Shown: one piece after another, positions 1 through 12,440 of the stretch
Layout: the number at the start of each line of letters is the position of its first letter
Position numbering within the stretch: position 1 is the stretch's first letter
NCBI GenBank assembly: GCA_030704615.1
Contig: CM060731.1
Span: forward strand, 58,322,756-58,386,755
Length of the DNA: 64,000 nt
DNA from: Takakia lepidozioides
Lineage: Eukaryota; Streptophyta; Takakiopsida; Takakiales; Takakiaceae
Direction of reading: 5' to 3'
Notes under the pieces: generated by a model
The model's input: the letters and a program-made list of their open reading frames with translations, nothing else
What the model was told of the DNA's origin: nothing
Database searches by the model: none
Made by a program: the position numbers and the translations under genes

Positions 1-24
1 TTCAAGCATCAGCTCAAAACCCAC

Positions 25-2450
25 CTGTACCACAAGGTGATCACGCGATTTGTCAGCGGTTGGCCATTTTGGTCATTAGTAAAAGATCTCGCAAGTCCAA
101 AATCAGCAAGCTTCAGGTTCCCATTGTTATCAATCAGCAAATTTGAGCCTGACCACCAAAAACAGTTCATGGCAGCTTGTCAGTTGCCATTGAAATAAAA
201 TGGTTCCTGTGGAATGTGGTCTGCAGATAACATCAGCCAGTGCATCTTTTGTGTTGCTCAAAGCAGCACCTCAATAGCAACCAAACATCCATGCTTACCT
301 CACCACATGATTCTCCACAATCGACAACATGTAAATGGAAAGAAGAAGCATCCAACAGATGGCCCACTGGTTAGGGCACAAGGCCGTCTACATGGTCGTG
401 GGTTCAAAGGTCATAGGTTCATAGGTGCATGTTGGATGTCACCCATTATGGTCAACCGAGCTATAAAAGGGGGATAACTGGGTCACCGGTTATTTACTGT
501 GTGGGTATCTGGCCACTTTTGAGTCCCTGGGGAAGGGTTAGGCAACCACATTGCCCTCGTTACGTTAGAAGGTGTCCACCTTCCAAACGGAAAGTAGTAG
601 CCCTTCCAGATGAAATGACACCATAAGTTACATTTGCTTTGGCAACTCTCTCTCTCTCTCTGGAAAGAAGAGACCAACAGACGAACTTACCCTTGATGTC
701 GCGATGAAGAACTTGGTTGACGTGGCAATAGTGAAGGCCTGTCAGCAATTGCCTCATATAACACTGCAACCCCTCAAATTTACACATAAGCTACATGAAA
801 GTACAGGCTTAGGCAATGCTCCAAATACAAACTCTTCTCCTCTTTTCAGTCTTGAACTTACAATAACTCCAAGATGACAAGCCAGAAAAAAAAACCTTAA
901 CTAGTGTTCTTCTCTTGCAATTTCTTTCTAATAACCCTAAGGGTCAAGCATTATGGAAGACAAACCTTTATTTGGGGTACAGAGAAACGCATCCCAGGTC
1001 GATCTGAGAGACCAGTCAAATCATGGTCCATGTACTCAAACACCATATATATTGAGCCTTTGAACTTATTTGCATCGCCTGCAGCATACCACAAAGAGAA
1101 TGTCAAGATCCTGCCAGAGTGAAGTCCACCTCTGAGAGAAAGCGCGTTCACTGATCAATCAAGAAATGGAGTTGTCAAAGTTTGACTGTGATTTCTGATA
1201 CCATACAATTACAATGCTACTAAATCAGTTATCCTACCTGGCTTTATTTGGTCTTCTTTCTCAGGTCCTGCCAGCACACAAAACCAAACGATGTCAGTGT
1301 CCAAAAGGGTTAATCCTGGGCCACAGCTAGGTCTCCAAACAGTAATAGAACATGGATTCAGGAGTTGAGTACAATTCTGAGGTCTGGATGTTGATTTGAT
1401 CATGGATGCAATAAACGCAGTGAGAACCTTTTGAAGTCACAATCTCCTTAAGCTTGATGACGTTAGCATGCTGCAATTTCTTCAATATCTTGATCTCTCG
1501 TATAGCTGTGATAGGAAACTGCATGTCCAAAAGCAAACCCAACAGTAGCACTTGCATATGAGCAACAATGTGAGAGTTAAAAATCCAACATCAAGTCTTG
1601 ACGATATTAAATTAATAGGTCAATTAAGATACAAAGCTAAGGCTCACCAGGAAGTTGGCCCTAGATGATTCTATCTAACAGTGTGCTGACACGTCTTATG
1701 AGTACAATCTAACAGTGTGCTGAAATTTACGCAAACATAATTCAGATCTGATTCCTAATTCGTGTTTCAAATGTTTGTTGAGAAGTGCTGCAAATTTCCC
1801 TGGGAAAGAATAACAAGAACAACTTCATCCGTATGAGGATGAAGCCAGACATACCCCTTCCTTCTCATTATCCATACGGACTTTCTTCAGAGCCACTACT
1901 TCCCCTGTTGCTTTCTCTCTTGCCATGTAAACTTGCCTGCACAACAAACACCAGTGCGTTATAATGAAAGAGCATATTAGTGTTGGCAACAGATACAGCC
2001 AAATTCCAGCTAAACTTCAGACATTATGAAACTTCATGCAACCTCAAAAGGTGCTCCTACATACTCTCAACATCATAAATCAATATGCTTTGAAAATTGC
2101 AAGGCCAGCCTTGCAACACTTGTTCCCATCTACCCAGATTGTTGTTGCTAGGCCCACATGCGGAAAACACTTTCTCACACCGAACCTCAAAACTTGCTCA
2201 GGAAGGATATGTGTATTGCATGATCCATGGCAAGAAAGATGTGCCATGGCCAGACTTCCAAGGAATCCGACAAGATCCTGTAGAAATCCATTTCCCTATT
2301 GGACCAAAAAATGCTTCATAGTCAGAACGGAAGCACATACCCATAGGTACCTTCCCCAATCTGCTCGATCTTTTCGAAGCAATCCACACTCCGCGATCCC
2401 CATGATGGGGTCTCATCCAGATTGAGTTGACCGGGGGAAGCCACAGCCAT
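25..2450 (-). CDS. CDKC: Cyclin-dependent kinase C, first six coding exons (partial, runs off window start)
   Basis: Plant CDK9 (P-TEFb-type) kinase; the family pairs with cyclin T and phosphorylates the RNA polymerase II C-terminal domain in the nucleus. Coding exons on the minus strand, read from canonical GT-AG sites with matching phase, are 2450-2341, 1936-1855, 1518-1428, 1078-966, 763-691 and 148-25. They give about 197 residues. The start is the ATG at 2450, because the N-terminus reads [10 protein letters not shown] and then [20 protein letters not shown], as in plant CDKC. Visible motifs are the glycine loop GEGTYG, the VALKKV lysine, the [14 protein letters not shown] helix of the CDKC type, the catalytic HRDIKG and the DFGLAR magnesium-binding loop, ending at VITLWYR before the next intron. 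The family usually has about 500 residues, so the C-terminal half lies left of the window. All exons are intact. This is the only confident host gene. Confidence 0.95.
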
Positions 2451-3480
2451 CCTTCCCTCTGTACCTGTCAGTTCCGTGAATTAACAGATCTTTGTCATCT
2501 AATTCACTTTCAATCTCTCCATTGTATATGCCATATCTTACTTAGCCCCTTATCTTGCTCTCTTATACGAGTCAAATTCTCCACAATTGTACTTCCATAA
2601 ACCCTGATTCTGAAAGGAAAATACTCCCGAAGCCTCTGAATCTTTCTCCATCCTTCAAAGACCAAGACCTAAAGCCTATCCAAAAAGCAAAGTCGTGATA
2701 CAGTAGTGATCCCTTCCTTTGGCCTTCTAATTGCAGTCCCGTCCACTCTGGCTAAACCCTAAATTGTTCTCAAACCCTGAATCTCCAACATGTTCCTTAC
2801 AGAATTTCCGCAAACTCGTTAAACACAGGTTCGAATCGATAACTCGCCAAAAGAAACTCAGGAAAACAGTGTAAATTCTCTGTGAGCCCCTGCAACTTTG
2901 ATCTACCAAGCAACGCCTACAGCTTTACTGGAATTTCGGGCAAATCCTCCTTGATGGCAAGTCTTCTTTAGGTCTTGAAAGGAGAAACTCGGAGTAACAT
3001 TTCCGGAACGTAACAACTTGATCGAAACCACTTAAAGACCCCGAGTCTAGAGGCAATCTCCCTCTCCTCTCCTTCTCCAGACCTCAACGGCAAGACTTCC
3101 CTTCAAAGCCACCACACTAGTAAACAAAGTCTTTCTCCCGGTGCCCAATCCTATTCCAACTCAAAATGGCTTGTCTGGAAGCAATACCTGTAAGAAAGCT
3201 CTGGAGATATGCCCCTCGTGGCAATAGCAATGAAATTGTCGCACTCTTCGTCAGACCCTTAAGACGCCTCCGAATGAAGAACGATCACCACCGGCTCAAG
3301 CACCATGAGCCATGTCTGTGCTTGTTCCTCAAGCCCTAATCTGCGCAGACTGCCGAGAGGGCTTCTCGAGTAGGCACAGTAGGCTTACTAACCCGTTTTG
3401 GTGTAGCCCCAACAGTTTCCTAGAAAATAACTAGGGGGCTATTTAATAGATATTTAACCCAATTTGAGATTTTATTTTTA
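2451..3480. other. Upstream region of CDKC, no coding gene seen
   Basis: About 1 kb upstream of the CDKC start. It is pyrimidine-rich on the plus strand and has no reading frame resembling a known protein. It probably holds the 5' UTR and promoter, possibly with a leader intron, but no TATA box or transcription start can be assigned from sequence alone. Confidence 0.4.
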
Positions 3481-3549
3481 TTTTATTTTTAAGAACAGGG
3501 GGTGATAGTGGCCCTGGAAACTTTATTGGCTCTGTCCCGTCAGGGCAGA

Positions 3550-4441
3550 GACTTTGCATCATGTTGAAGTCAATGGAGAAAATGTGGTCAACGGACCTTA
3601 CACCGTGTCAAGAGTATGATTGGTCTAAAGAAGCTCTTAAGTATGAACCACGTGCCAACTTGTTTCAATGGACAGAGCCTCTCGCGGTTTGCGGCTTGTT
3701 CAAAAAACTTATTGAAGGGAAAAAGATTAAAACCCTTGTGTGCCCGAAGGCTGCCATAAGGCATATCTCACGGTAGACCATACTGGATAACTCTCGAACA
3801 ATGACCGTAATGGTGAATGAAATGAGACAGTCAAACATAGATTGAAACCATGAACAGGCAGAGGCCCAATTCATAGACATAGCAAGAAACTAGAAGCCCT
3901 TCTGAACGACTAAGAGAATGAATCCATGACAAGGCAGGCGAGGAGGGAGGGAATTCGATTTGCCCAAGTACAGGTGAGAGCATCAGTGCAGCTACTTATG
4001 ATCCATTGCTTCCCCCATGTTGCTCGGAAGGCAAAGATGAGCCCCGGCTGTTGCTCTGGTCTCCTAGCGACATTTGCACATCAAAGGATCCATGCTTTCT
4101 TAGCAGCCACTGTGAGGTCAAAGAAAACCATGTTGAGAATAGTTGTAGCAGATATATTCTCCTTGTCAAGATCCCATGCACTTCTACTTTTCCAAAGGTT
4201 CTTCAAAATGGCACCTCTCAGTCTCAAAAATCGGGCAGGAAAAGGCCTTCATTTTAACTCTCTGGTTATAGTTAAGGAGAATGGGCACTGGCCCAGAAGG
4301 CATCTGATCCCAGATTCTATAAAAGTCAAACACCAGGGGCCAGATAACCTGGGGGGCCAAACAATGCAGGCAATGCTCCAACGATTCTATGATGCCAATA
4401 GTGTCTTCAATGCACCTATGGGCCCCGCCAGTATGACCCAT
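3550..4441 (-). pseudogene. Decayed LINE 3' end (zinc-binding RVT tail), copy 1
   Basis: The minus strand at 4184-4441 translates to a segment with ESLEHCLHCLAPQVIW. It matches the pattern ESIEHCL..C..A..VW seen in the two other LINE remnants at 5482-6060 and 7020-7800. That pattern is typical of the zf-RVT region after the reverse transcriptase of plant LINEs. Further downstream (3665-3880) fragmentary frames on the same strand look like the tail of the same protein. No reverse transcriptase core remains and the frame is broken repeatedly. This is non-functional residue; the exact ends are uncertain. Confidence 0.45.
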
Positions 4442-4554
4442 GGGGTGAGCTCATAAGCCCCCCCCCGCCCATTCACCGCCCATTCACGGGGTCGGCCGGA
4501 TTTTCAAATTTTTCTAAGTCCATGTTCTTCTACTGCGGCGGACATTCTAGCGGA

Positions 4555-4735
4555 TTCGGCAGACCCTCCAGCAGACTGACTCCAACCTTCCAACAGACTC
4601 GGCAAACCCTCCAGCTAACTGATTCCAACCTTCCAGCGGACTGGCAAACCCTCCAGCAAACAGACTACAATCTTCCAGCGGACTGGGCAGACCCTCCAAC
4701 GAGCTCCTCGAGCAGACCGATGGACCCTCAGACAA
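4555..4735. repeat. Minisatellite, period about 40 bp
   Basis: Imperfect tandem units built from alternating blocks such as CTTCCAGCGGACTGG and CAAACCCTCCAGC, about four to five units. The repeat explains the QTLQ/ADWQ-type repetitive peptide in one frame, so the frame is not taken as a gene. Confidence 0.7.
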
Positions 4736-5481
4736 AATGTATATTTAATAACACACATTACTGCCACAGTACCACCGGACAAGATTGAACTCTAAACCTC
4801 GTGCTTAGCAGCAGCAGACTGGCTATGTCCGGATAGGGGCGCTCCCACCCTCCGCAACCCCCTCTGCCACACGTGGGCTCCGCCGCAACCACACGCGCGG
4901 GCATTGAAGACGCTATTATCTTTAGTGGATGGTAACCCTCGTAATTTATTGAAAAGTAAGGAAAAAATAATCTTACAATGGCCATGAAGGTTGAGAAACC
5001 ATAAAGTGCTCCAAGAGTAACTTGAACACGGGATGAAGAAGTAGAAGGGACCGAGAGTGAGGGAGAGATGTAGAGGAGTGGGTGTTGAAGGCAAGGAAGA
5101 TAGATAAGAGAGGTAAACCTAAATTATCTAGATGCTACCCCTCTTGCGTTTAGGCTAGTCGAAAGATAACTAAGCCTTAGATTTTCCCTTTCTGAAACTA
5201 TGTTGATGGCACCAATTCACCTCCGACTCATCATCTTCCAGGGAAGAGTGTCTAGTGCTAATCGAGCTTCCAACATTCTGGGATGGAGTCAAACCACTTA
5301 ATTCTCGTGTCTGAACACCTGCAGTAGATGATTCGCCCTTTCCCCCATGTGTTGTCAAAGTGAGCGAGTAGTTGAGTACGTATCTTGTTCCCGCATCTCT
5401 GTAGATCAGCTGCAGAGAGCACAACGCCAGCTATTCTAGCCTCAGACATCAAGGCTGAGTGAACCCTGAAAATAACCATTT

Positions 5482-6060
5482 TTAAACAAGGCCTAGTGCT
5501 TTCAAACAGTTCAGAGAGCATCTACTCTTCCAAATGTGCCCGAGAATGAGGCCTATGAGGGAATCCCAAACCAAGCAAGAGTTCTGGATGGTCCCATCAT
5601 GAATATTGAAGAGCAGAGCAGGAATGGAGAAATTAAGAGTTAATCTCCAATTGGAATAAAACATAGCCGCATGATTCCAAACAGTAGATGCAAAAAGACA
5701 GTGAACAAGAAGACAATGTTCAATAGATTCCACAACTTGAAGATTGCATATAGAGCAGCAAGACTCAAGGGTGTATCAGTGAACATGGATCCAACTGGGA
5801 GAATTCTATTTGCAATCTTCCAAAGGAACGCAGAGATTTTAGCAGCTCTATGCTTTTTCCAACCATCAGCCCATATTGGTTTCCAAGAGGTAGGGTGACC
5901 AGGGATATGTGACCACTTTCATGACCATTTGCGATCGAGAGTCTGTAGAGGCATGAAGAGATTATAACTGAGTTTGACCGAATAGGAAAAAAAATGATCA
6001 ATGTGCTTGTTGTTCATCCAAATCCATTCACCTGGATCAAACTGCAAGTTTTCACAGGAG
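5482..6060 (-). pseudogene. Decayed LINE 3' end, copy 2
   Basis: Minus-strand fragments include a WIWMN motif after FDPGE (near 6040), KWSHIPGHPTSWKP (near 5890) and VESIEHCLL followed by FASTVWNHAA (near 5650-5730). The same succession occurs on the plus strand at 7020-7800, so both are relics of one LINE family: the end of the reverse transcriptase region plus the zf-RVT tail. Frameshifts and stops separate the fragments. No domain is complete enough to act. Confidence 0.6.
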
Positions 6061-6590
6061 CAGAGAAAAATCAATTCAGATTATGAGAGTAGTGCTACAT
6101 AATAGAAATGGGACAGGGTTAATTCTTCCTAAAATGGTACAGAAAACCCTGATATAGTATAAAGAGGTAATGGATGGTAGAAGTATCTGGCCACAATTCA
6201 AATGTTGCGGATATGAGAAATCTCACATCCAGATTGGATGATATCCACTGGATGTATTAGTAGCTAGAACCGGATTGATACCCGAAATCTATTTCACATG
6301 CTGATATCACAAAACATCATTTCTTATAAATTACTATCTTTCCAGGGCATCTCTCCCCTCCGTGTTTCTCAAAAAAATAAAAACAAAAAAATACTTTTTT
6401 ATAATTTAATTTAATTTTAAGAAAAATAATTTTAGTATCAGTTTATTAGTTTAATAATCACTTAATTTGATAAATAATAATGAATATCTAATATTATATT
6501 ATATTTCATGATTCCGGATTACGCTAGAACCCTCGGGTACTGTTACCAATCCGACATATTTTCAAAAAACAATATTGAAAAAAATTACCT
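6061..6590. other. AT-rich spacer, nothing recognised
   Basis: Intergenic DNA that becomes strongly AT-rich around 6370-6510, with runs of A and T. No coding potential, repeat structure or RNA gene is apparent. Confidence 0.5.
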
Positions 6591-6593
6591 GTG

Positions 6594-6665
6594 ACTTGTA
6601 GCTCAATTGCATAAGTGCACTGTGTGTTACACTAGTGGTTTGGGGTTCAAATCCTGCTATTCTAT
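6594..6665 (+). repeat. tRNA-derived SINE-like head
   Basis: The stretch carries a box-A-like TAGCTCAATTG and, about 40 bases later, a box-B-like GGTTCAAATCC, spaced as in a tRNA gene. It lacks a convincing acceptor stem and CCA-adjacent structure, so it looks like the 5' head of a tRNA-derived SINE or a tRNA relic rather than a working tRNA. Confidence 0.45.
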
Positions 6666-7019
6666 CTTGCGAGTATAGTTTGTTTCGGGACCGGTTGGTC
6701 TGACGGTGATGTTTCCTTTTTATGTGCCCAATGGCTTATATGAAAGGTGGTTAATGTTTCCCCCCTCCTTAAGGGCGGCCCTGGATATGAGCAGTCACTC
6801 CCAAGTTTCCTTTAAAAAACATAAAAATTATTATGCGTATCCGGCGGGTATTGGAAGTTCAAATTTGCTTAACCTTGAAAGGACGAGCTAACTTTTTTCA
6901 CTTTGATAAAAAAACCGTGAGAGATGGGCCCATTGGGAGGCAACAGGTCTTTCCCATGTTTCTCATATTTGGGATGAACACTCTGGACCTTCTATCATAA
7001 CCCCTGACAATGTAGCAGT

Positions 7020-7800
7020 CAGTTTCTTTACCAAAAAAGTAACATTGAGCTGGAATTTGGTGACATGGAACTTCCCCCCATTATGGACGAATCTCCCCTC
7101 TCATTCTCATGTTCATAAGTACCCCCAATGGTTTGGCTTTTCCAGAAACTCCGAAATTCTAGCCTTTATGCGAAGGGTACCCTGGATTGTCAGCTCTCAG
7201 GCTGAACTGTTTCAAAGGTGATCCTACTACGACTTTCTTATCACCAACTCAAGAACTCATGTCATAAACAATCCATTCCTACTCTATCAGGGTATTATGT
7301 ATCTTATCGGATAGGATTAATCCAGTGCCCCCCCCCCCTTGTTCTGCACCATTACTCTCGTAATTTCCATTGGTTCTTATTTGCTCCTATAAAAGCCTTG
7401 CAGTTTGATCCAGATGAGTGGATTTGGATGAACAAAAGGCATGATCAATTTTTTTCCGACTCGGTAAAGCTTGGTTACAATCCACTCATGCCACAACAGA
7501 ACTTGGAATGCAAATGGGCTAGGAAATGGTCTCATATCCCTGATCGCCCTACCTCTTGGAAACATGTATGGGTTGATATTTGGAAAAACATAGAGCTACA
7601 AAAATCTCAGCTTGCAGTCTTCATGTTGTGGAATCAATTGAACATTGTCTGGTTGAATGTCATTTTGCTATGTCTGTGTGGCAGCAAACTGCGATATGCG
7701 ATCTTCTATTCGGATTGGAGACCTCAATTCAATTTCTCTGTCATGCACCTAAGCATTATGCCACAACATACATCGCTGTCCACCACACAATCTAAGCACA
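7020..7800 (+). pseudogene. Decayed LINE 3' end, copy 3 (inverted relative to copy 2)
   Basis: Plus-strand fragments include FDPDEWIWMNKRHDQFF (near 7400), KWSHIPDRPTSWKHVW (near 7540) and VESIEHCLVECHFAMSVW (near 7620). They are co-linear with the minus-strand remnant at 5482-6060. The reading frame is interrupted between these blocks and no upstream reverse transcriptase core is seen. With copy 2 it forms an inverted pair about 1.3 kb apart. Confidence 0.6.
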
Positions 7801-8191
7801 CAATCCTAGAAAGCTATACCACAATGATAATAGAAAAGAACACACAATGGAAATACTCCACTCATGAATCCACTCAATCACATAAACTAAGTCAAGCCAA
7901 GGGCACCTTTGCTAAATGAATCCACCCTACAAAGCCCTCACCACACTCCCTCTCAATACCTAGAGCTATGGAGGTGGGAGAGGCTCATGGAGGCTCAACT
8001 ACAAGAAGATGAGCCTCCTCCATCTTCACAAGGGGAAAACCTATCCCCATGTCCCAAGTGAGGCTCGACACCTCATTTAGCATGTGAGACCCAATGAAGT
8101 CCCAACACACAAAATATAAATATAAATATCTAAAATGTCATAGTTAACTAGAAGTAGGTAATTCTAGATAACCATGACTAAAACCATGACA
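7739..8191. repeat. LTR-like block with TGTCATG...CATGACA ends
   Basis: The 453-bp block starts TGTCATG and ends CATGACA, a perfect 7-bp terminal inverted repeat of the TG...CA type usual for LTRs. Its first 87 bp (7739-7825) are repeated at 8194-8280 with a few substitutions, after which the sequences diverge. It may be the 3' LTR of the decayed gypsy element to its right, or a solo LTR beside a truncated second LTR. Confidence 0.5.
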
Positions 8192-8193
8192 GC

Positions 8194-8280
8194 TGTCGTG
8201 CACCTAAGCATCGTGCCACAACATACATCGCTGTCCACCACAAAATCTAAGCACACAATCCTAGAAAGCTATACCACAAT
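8194..8280. repeat. Second copy of the 87-bp LTR-start repeat
   Basis: This copy matches 7739-7825 almost base for base, beginning TGTCGTGCACCTAAGC. The two copies are direct repeats 455 bp apart. The DNA after it (8281-8540) shows no further match and lies just downstream of the gypsy polyprotein stop at 8542. Confidence 0.7.
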
Positions 8281-8541
8281 CGCGCCCCTAGCTGGTGATT
8301 AGGTCCCTCTAACACCAGATAGCTGACAAGTATCCATCCCAATAAGATCATTGTTTGGTCATCAATCACCCAAGTCCCAGTATCTGAAGTCAATAGATCA
8401 AGAGGTCGGGTGCAAAAGTAGCCCCATCGTTACTCGCCTTCCTGCAATCCATGGCTTCAATTAGGTGTCCATGGCATTGAACTCCCGTTAGCTAGACCTT
8501 GGATCACTAGTCAACCTCGCCGCTGTCATGCCCCACTACCT

Positions 8542-11500
8542 CTATCCAAGGCATCGTGGACACAACCATTCTCCACTATGAACCTCGTCAAGTGGCGGTA
8601 TCAAGCATCCCATGTGCCACCCCCCTTGAGCATTTGTCACACACCAACATGGTCACGGCACCACCAGCATGCCCACATAGAATGCAACGCAACCCTGTAG
8701 GTATCACTGCAAGGTTGGGATCTATCCTCCCATCCACATGTGAAAGGTGACATGGCGCACAATTGCGCACATGGTCTTTCCATACCATGCCATCTCGACC
8801 CTCCAGAATCAACACTCTTGAAGGCAACACCTCCCGGACCCTTAGAATCACACGACATGTTGTGACATCCAAGGTCGTAGGCGCTGTCTATTGCAAATAC
8901 ACATAGTCCCCAAGATGGAAACGCCGAACACCTGGCCGATATTCCCCTCCACGTATAGTGGCGTACCTCAATGTGTCTCGGTGTTGGGCAATAGCAAGGT
9001 TCTCAAAAGCCATAGGCATGACTCTCTTGAACAACTCTGCCCGTTGGGCACATGCTTGTGTCCACACATCCGGATCGTCAAGGTTCAGGACTACTACAGT
9101 CTCCCTACGAATAAATGCAGACAAATCTGGCTCTCGGCCAAAGAGAAGGAAATAAGGCGAAAACGAGGCAAGTGATGCTTACTTGCTAAACCTGTAACCC
9201 AATTTAGCCAACCAAGGTAGCTGAAGGTCCCAATCTCCCAAGTGTTCCTTCTGCAAGCCATACTTACGCAAGCCTTACTTAACTGTTTGCACAACCTTCT
9301 CGGCCAAGCCATCAGCCTCGGGATGATCCCGAGAAGTAGTGCGGTGATCTATCAAGGCTTGCTCACACAAAGCCTGAAACTCCTTCAAGAACTCTTTCCC
9401 CTGGTCCGTGAGTACCTCGGCTGGAGTACCAAATTGGCTAAGCACTCGATCTAAGAATGCATACGCAGCCCCCTCACTTGTCTTGTCAGGCAATGCCACC
9501 AGTTCAATCCATTTGAAGAAATGTTCCACCATCACCAGCACATACTTGTTATGGCAAATCGTTAGTGACAATGGGCCTGCAAAGTCAAGACTCCAACGAT
9601 AGCCCAAACCCATAATGGGTAAATGATGCAATTGTGGAGTAAGTGCATTGAAATAAGCCCGCACTCTATCACACACCATGCACCTTGCCACTAACTGTTG
9701 CACATCCGTGTGCATGCCCCGCCACCAATATTGTCATTGCAGCAAACTATGAGTGCCTCGCACCCCAAAATGTCCCAACTCCTCATGGATATGGCGTACC
9801 AATCGCGCACGTTGTGTTGGAATCGCGCTCGATGTGTTGGATGAGGCACAATCCTCACTCATCCATCCTCCCATACTCGGAGTAGGTGAGTCCCCTCCCA
9901 CTTGAACCTCTTGGCTCGTTGTAGGATCCGATCTCTCTCCTTAATAGTCACACTGGCTGCTGTCTCTCTAGTACGAAGGTAGGCCAACACTGCTACATCT
10001 TCATGTACATCCTTAGCACCACCAAGCTCCTCACTGATCTCTGGATCGTCATGCACACTATCTCTATGACCAATCGCATGGGATGGACCAGCTTGAGCTC
10101 CCATTGCTAGAATGCATAAAAAGGTAGATGCGTGCCATCCTGGCACCATCTCCTCGTCCGTCTCACCATGCCAACGAGCTCATGTATCATCAAGCTCACT
10201 TGTGCATGGATTGCGACTCAATCCATCCGCATCCCGGCTCGATGCACCACCTGGAAGTCGTACTTTTGAAGCATAAATGCCCACCGTGCAAGCTTCCCTA
10301 TAAGCTTGTATGACTCCATCAACCACTTTCAATGGTTGGTGATCCGTGACAAGGGTGAAGAGATTATCATAGAGGTAGCATCTAAAATGTGCCACTGCCC
10401 ATACTGCAGCTAAACACTTCCCTTCATATGAACTATACTTCGCCTCGGCATCATTGTTCGAGCGGCTAGCATATGTCATTACGAACTTTCTTCCCTCATC
10501 ATCCACCTATGTGAGCACTGCTCCAATCCCCAACATACTCCAATCCGTATGTAGCTGGAAAGACTGCCCCCGAATAGGCCGTCTCAGAATAGGCGCAGAA
10601 GTCAATCGAGCCTTGAGTTCCTCAAAGGCTTCCCCCTGCTTCTCCTCCCACTGCCACTCCTGACCCACCTTGGTCAACTTGGTAAGAGCCTTTGCAATGC
10701 TGCTAAATCCCTTGACAAACTGTCGATAGTAGTTTGCCAACCCCATGAAAGCATGAACTCTGCTAACATCGATGGGGTGTGGAATGCGTGCAATGGCCTC
10801 CACCTTCGTCTTTTGAACACCCAATCCTCCAAGGTATATCATGTGGCCCAGATACTCAATCTGGTTGTGGAAGAACTTGCACTTCCCAGGGTGCAATTTC
10901 AACCCATGCGCTCTCAAGCGCTCAAACACCATCTGAAGGTGTCTCTCGTGCTCCTCAATCGTAGCACTAAAGATGATGATGTCATCAATGTAGCATCGGG
11001 CAAAGTCTAGCCCCGCAAGAATCCTATCCATGACCCTCTGAAACTCTGCATGAGCATTCTTTAACCCAAATGGTAGAAACCGCCATTGGTACAAGCAATC
11101 TTTCCCATGTTGGTCAATCCCTCAAAATGTCGTCTTTTGCTTGTCAGCCTTTTTGATTGGCAACTGGGGATAATTGGATCGCAAGTCCATTGTGCTAAAC
11201 ACCTTTGCATGCCCAATGGCATCAAATATCTCCTCTGGAGTTGGCATGGCATATCTATCGGACTAGTCTGACGGTTCATAGGACGGTAGTCCCCACACAT
11301 CCTCCTTTGTGTCCAATTGCCATAGATATCATTCTTAGCTAGCATCACTGTTGCCAAGGCATACTCCCCGCCTGACAATTCTATCAATCCAGCTTCGAAC
11401 AACTTCATAATCTATGACTGGATCAAAGACCTCTCCATATCACTATACATGTAGGGCCTTCGAAAAATTGGCGTGTCACTTGTCAAATCAATACGAATCT

Positions 11501-11830
11501 CCTGGCCCTTCAAACTCCCCAAATCCTTCAAACCGAAGACAAAGCAATTTTTATAAGCCCTTAGAAATCATTGGATCATCCGTCTCTCTCCTCCAGTGAC
11601 TGTAGGTCCAACATCTGGTTCCCAGTTGTCCTTAGTGACTGCAACCTTGGGTACACCAGGCTTGGAAGTAAGAGACGCATCCTTTGGTTGCTAGATAAGA
11701 ACCTCTTGGGCTTTATCCACCCACCCTGACCGTGGCATAGCCTCCACTTGCTCCGCCATAGCCACCTTGAAAACATCCTCTGGGGAAGAAACATTCTCAA
11801 CCTTTTCAAAAACATTGGCTACCTTAGCCT
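8542..11830 (-). pseudogene. Decayed Ty3/gypsy gag-pol (retroelement C) with C-terminal PHD finger
   Basis: Minus-strand pol in the Ty3/gypsy order. The reverse transcriptase spans about 11400-10507, with YRPMNRQT, LPFGLKNAHAEF and the catalytic CYIDDIIIFS (Y-x-D-D). RNase H spans about 10506-10180, with YASRSNN and VTDHQPLK. The integrase zinc finger lies near 9700 (CMVC) and its core follows with WSLDFAGPL and DQGKEF (9715-9275). A tail at 9124-8888 is followed by a cysteine-rich segment at 8700-8542 fitting a PHD finger: CILCG, then CDKCSRG, then in the next frame WHMGCL and GEWLCPRC, ending at a stop at 8542. The frame change sits on a run of six G (minus strand) at 8620-8625. Several other frame breaks separate RT, RNase H and integrase, so the copy is dead or poorly resolved. 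Sequence left of the gap at 11576-11909 probably continues into protease/gag but is not recognisable. Confidence 0.85.
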
Positions 11831-11940
11831 CCAACTGATCCTTAGTGTATGGCTCTCCCCACTCCTCATACTGCTGCTTGAGAGATCCAATGACTCTCTC
11901 TTTGCGCATCCCATCCCATATCTGTCATGGGTGTTTGCAC

Positions 11941-12440
11941 NNNNNNNNNNNNNNNNNNNNNNNNNNNNNNNNNNNNNNNNNNNNNNNNNNNNNNNNNNNN
12001 NNNNNNNNNNNNNNNNNNNNNNNNNNNNNNNNNNNNNNNNNNNNNNNNNNNNNNNNNNNNNNNNNNNNNNNNNNNNNNNNNNNNNNNNNNNNNNNNNNNN
12101 NNNNNNNNNNNNNNNNNNNNNNNNNNNNNNNNNNNNNNNNNNNNNNNNNNNNNNNNNNNNNNNNNNNNNNNNNNNNNNNNNNNNNNNNNNNNNNNNNNNN
12201 NNNNNNNNNNNNNNNNNNNNNNNNNNNNNNNNNNNNNNNNNNNNNNNNNNNNNNNNNNNNNNNNNNNNNNNNNNNNNNNNNNNNNNNNNNNNNNNNNNNN
12301 NNNNNNNNNNNNNNNNNNNNNNNNNNNNNNNNNNNNNNNNNNNNNNNNNNNNNNNNNNNNNNNNNNNNNNNNNNNNNNNNNNNNNNNNNNNNNNNNNNNN
12401 NNNNNNNNNNNNNNNNNNNNNNNNNNNNNNNNNNNNNNNN
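11941..12440. other. Assembly gap, exactly 500 N
   Basis: A run of 500 undetermined bases. The round number suggests a scaffolding placeholder, so the true distance is unknown. Reading frames crossing it are meaningless. Confidence 0.98.

Noticed and set aside
3926-4456. 176-codon plus-strand frame
   Set aside because: It lies opposite a LINE remnant on the minus strand and has no protein-like features of its own.
6594-6665. Functional tRNA gene
   Set aside because: Box A and box B motifs are present but no complete cloverleaf with acceptor stem could be drawn; kept as a SINE-like piece. The same applies to 45348-45425 and 50611-50690.
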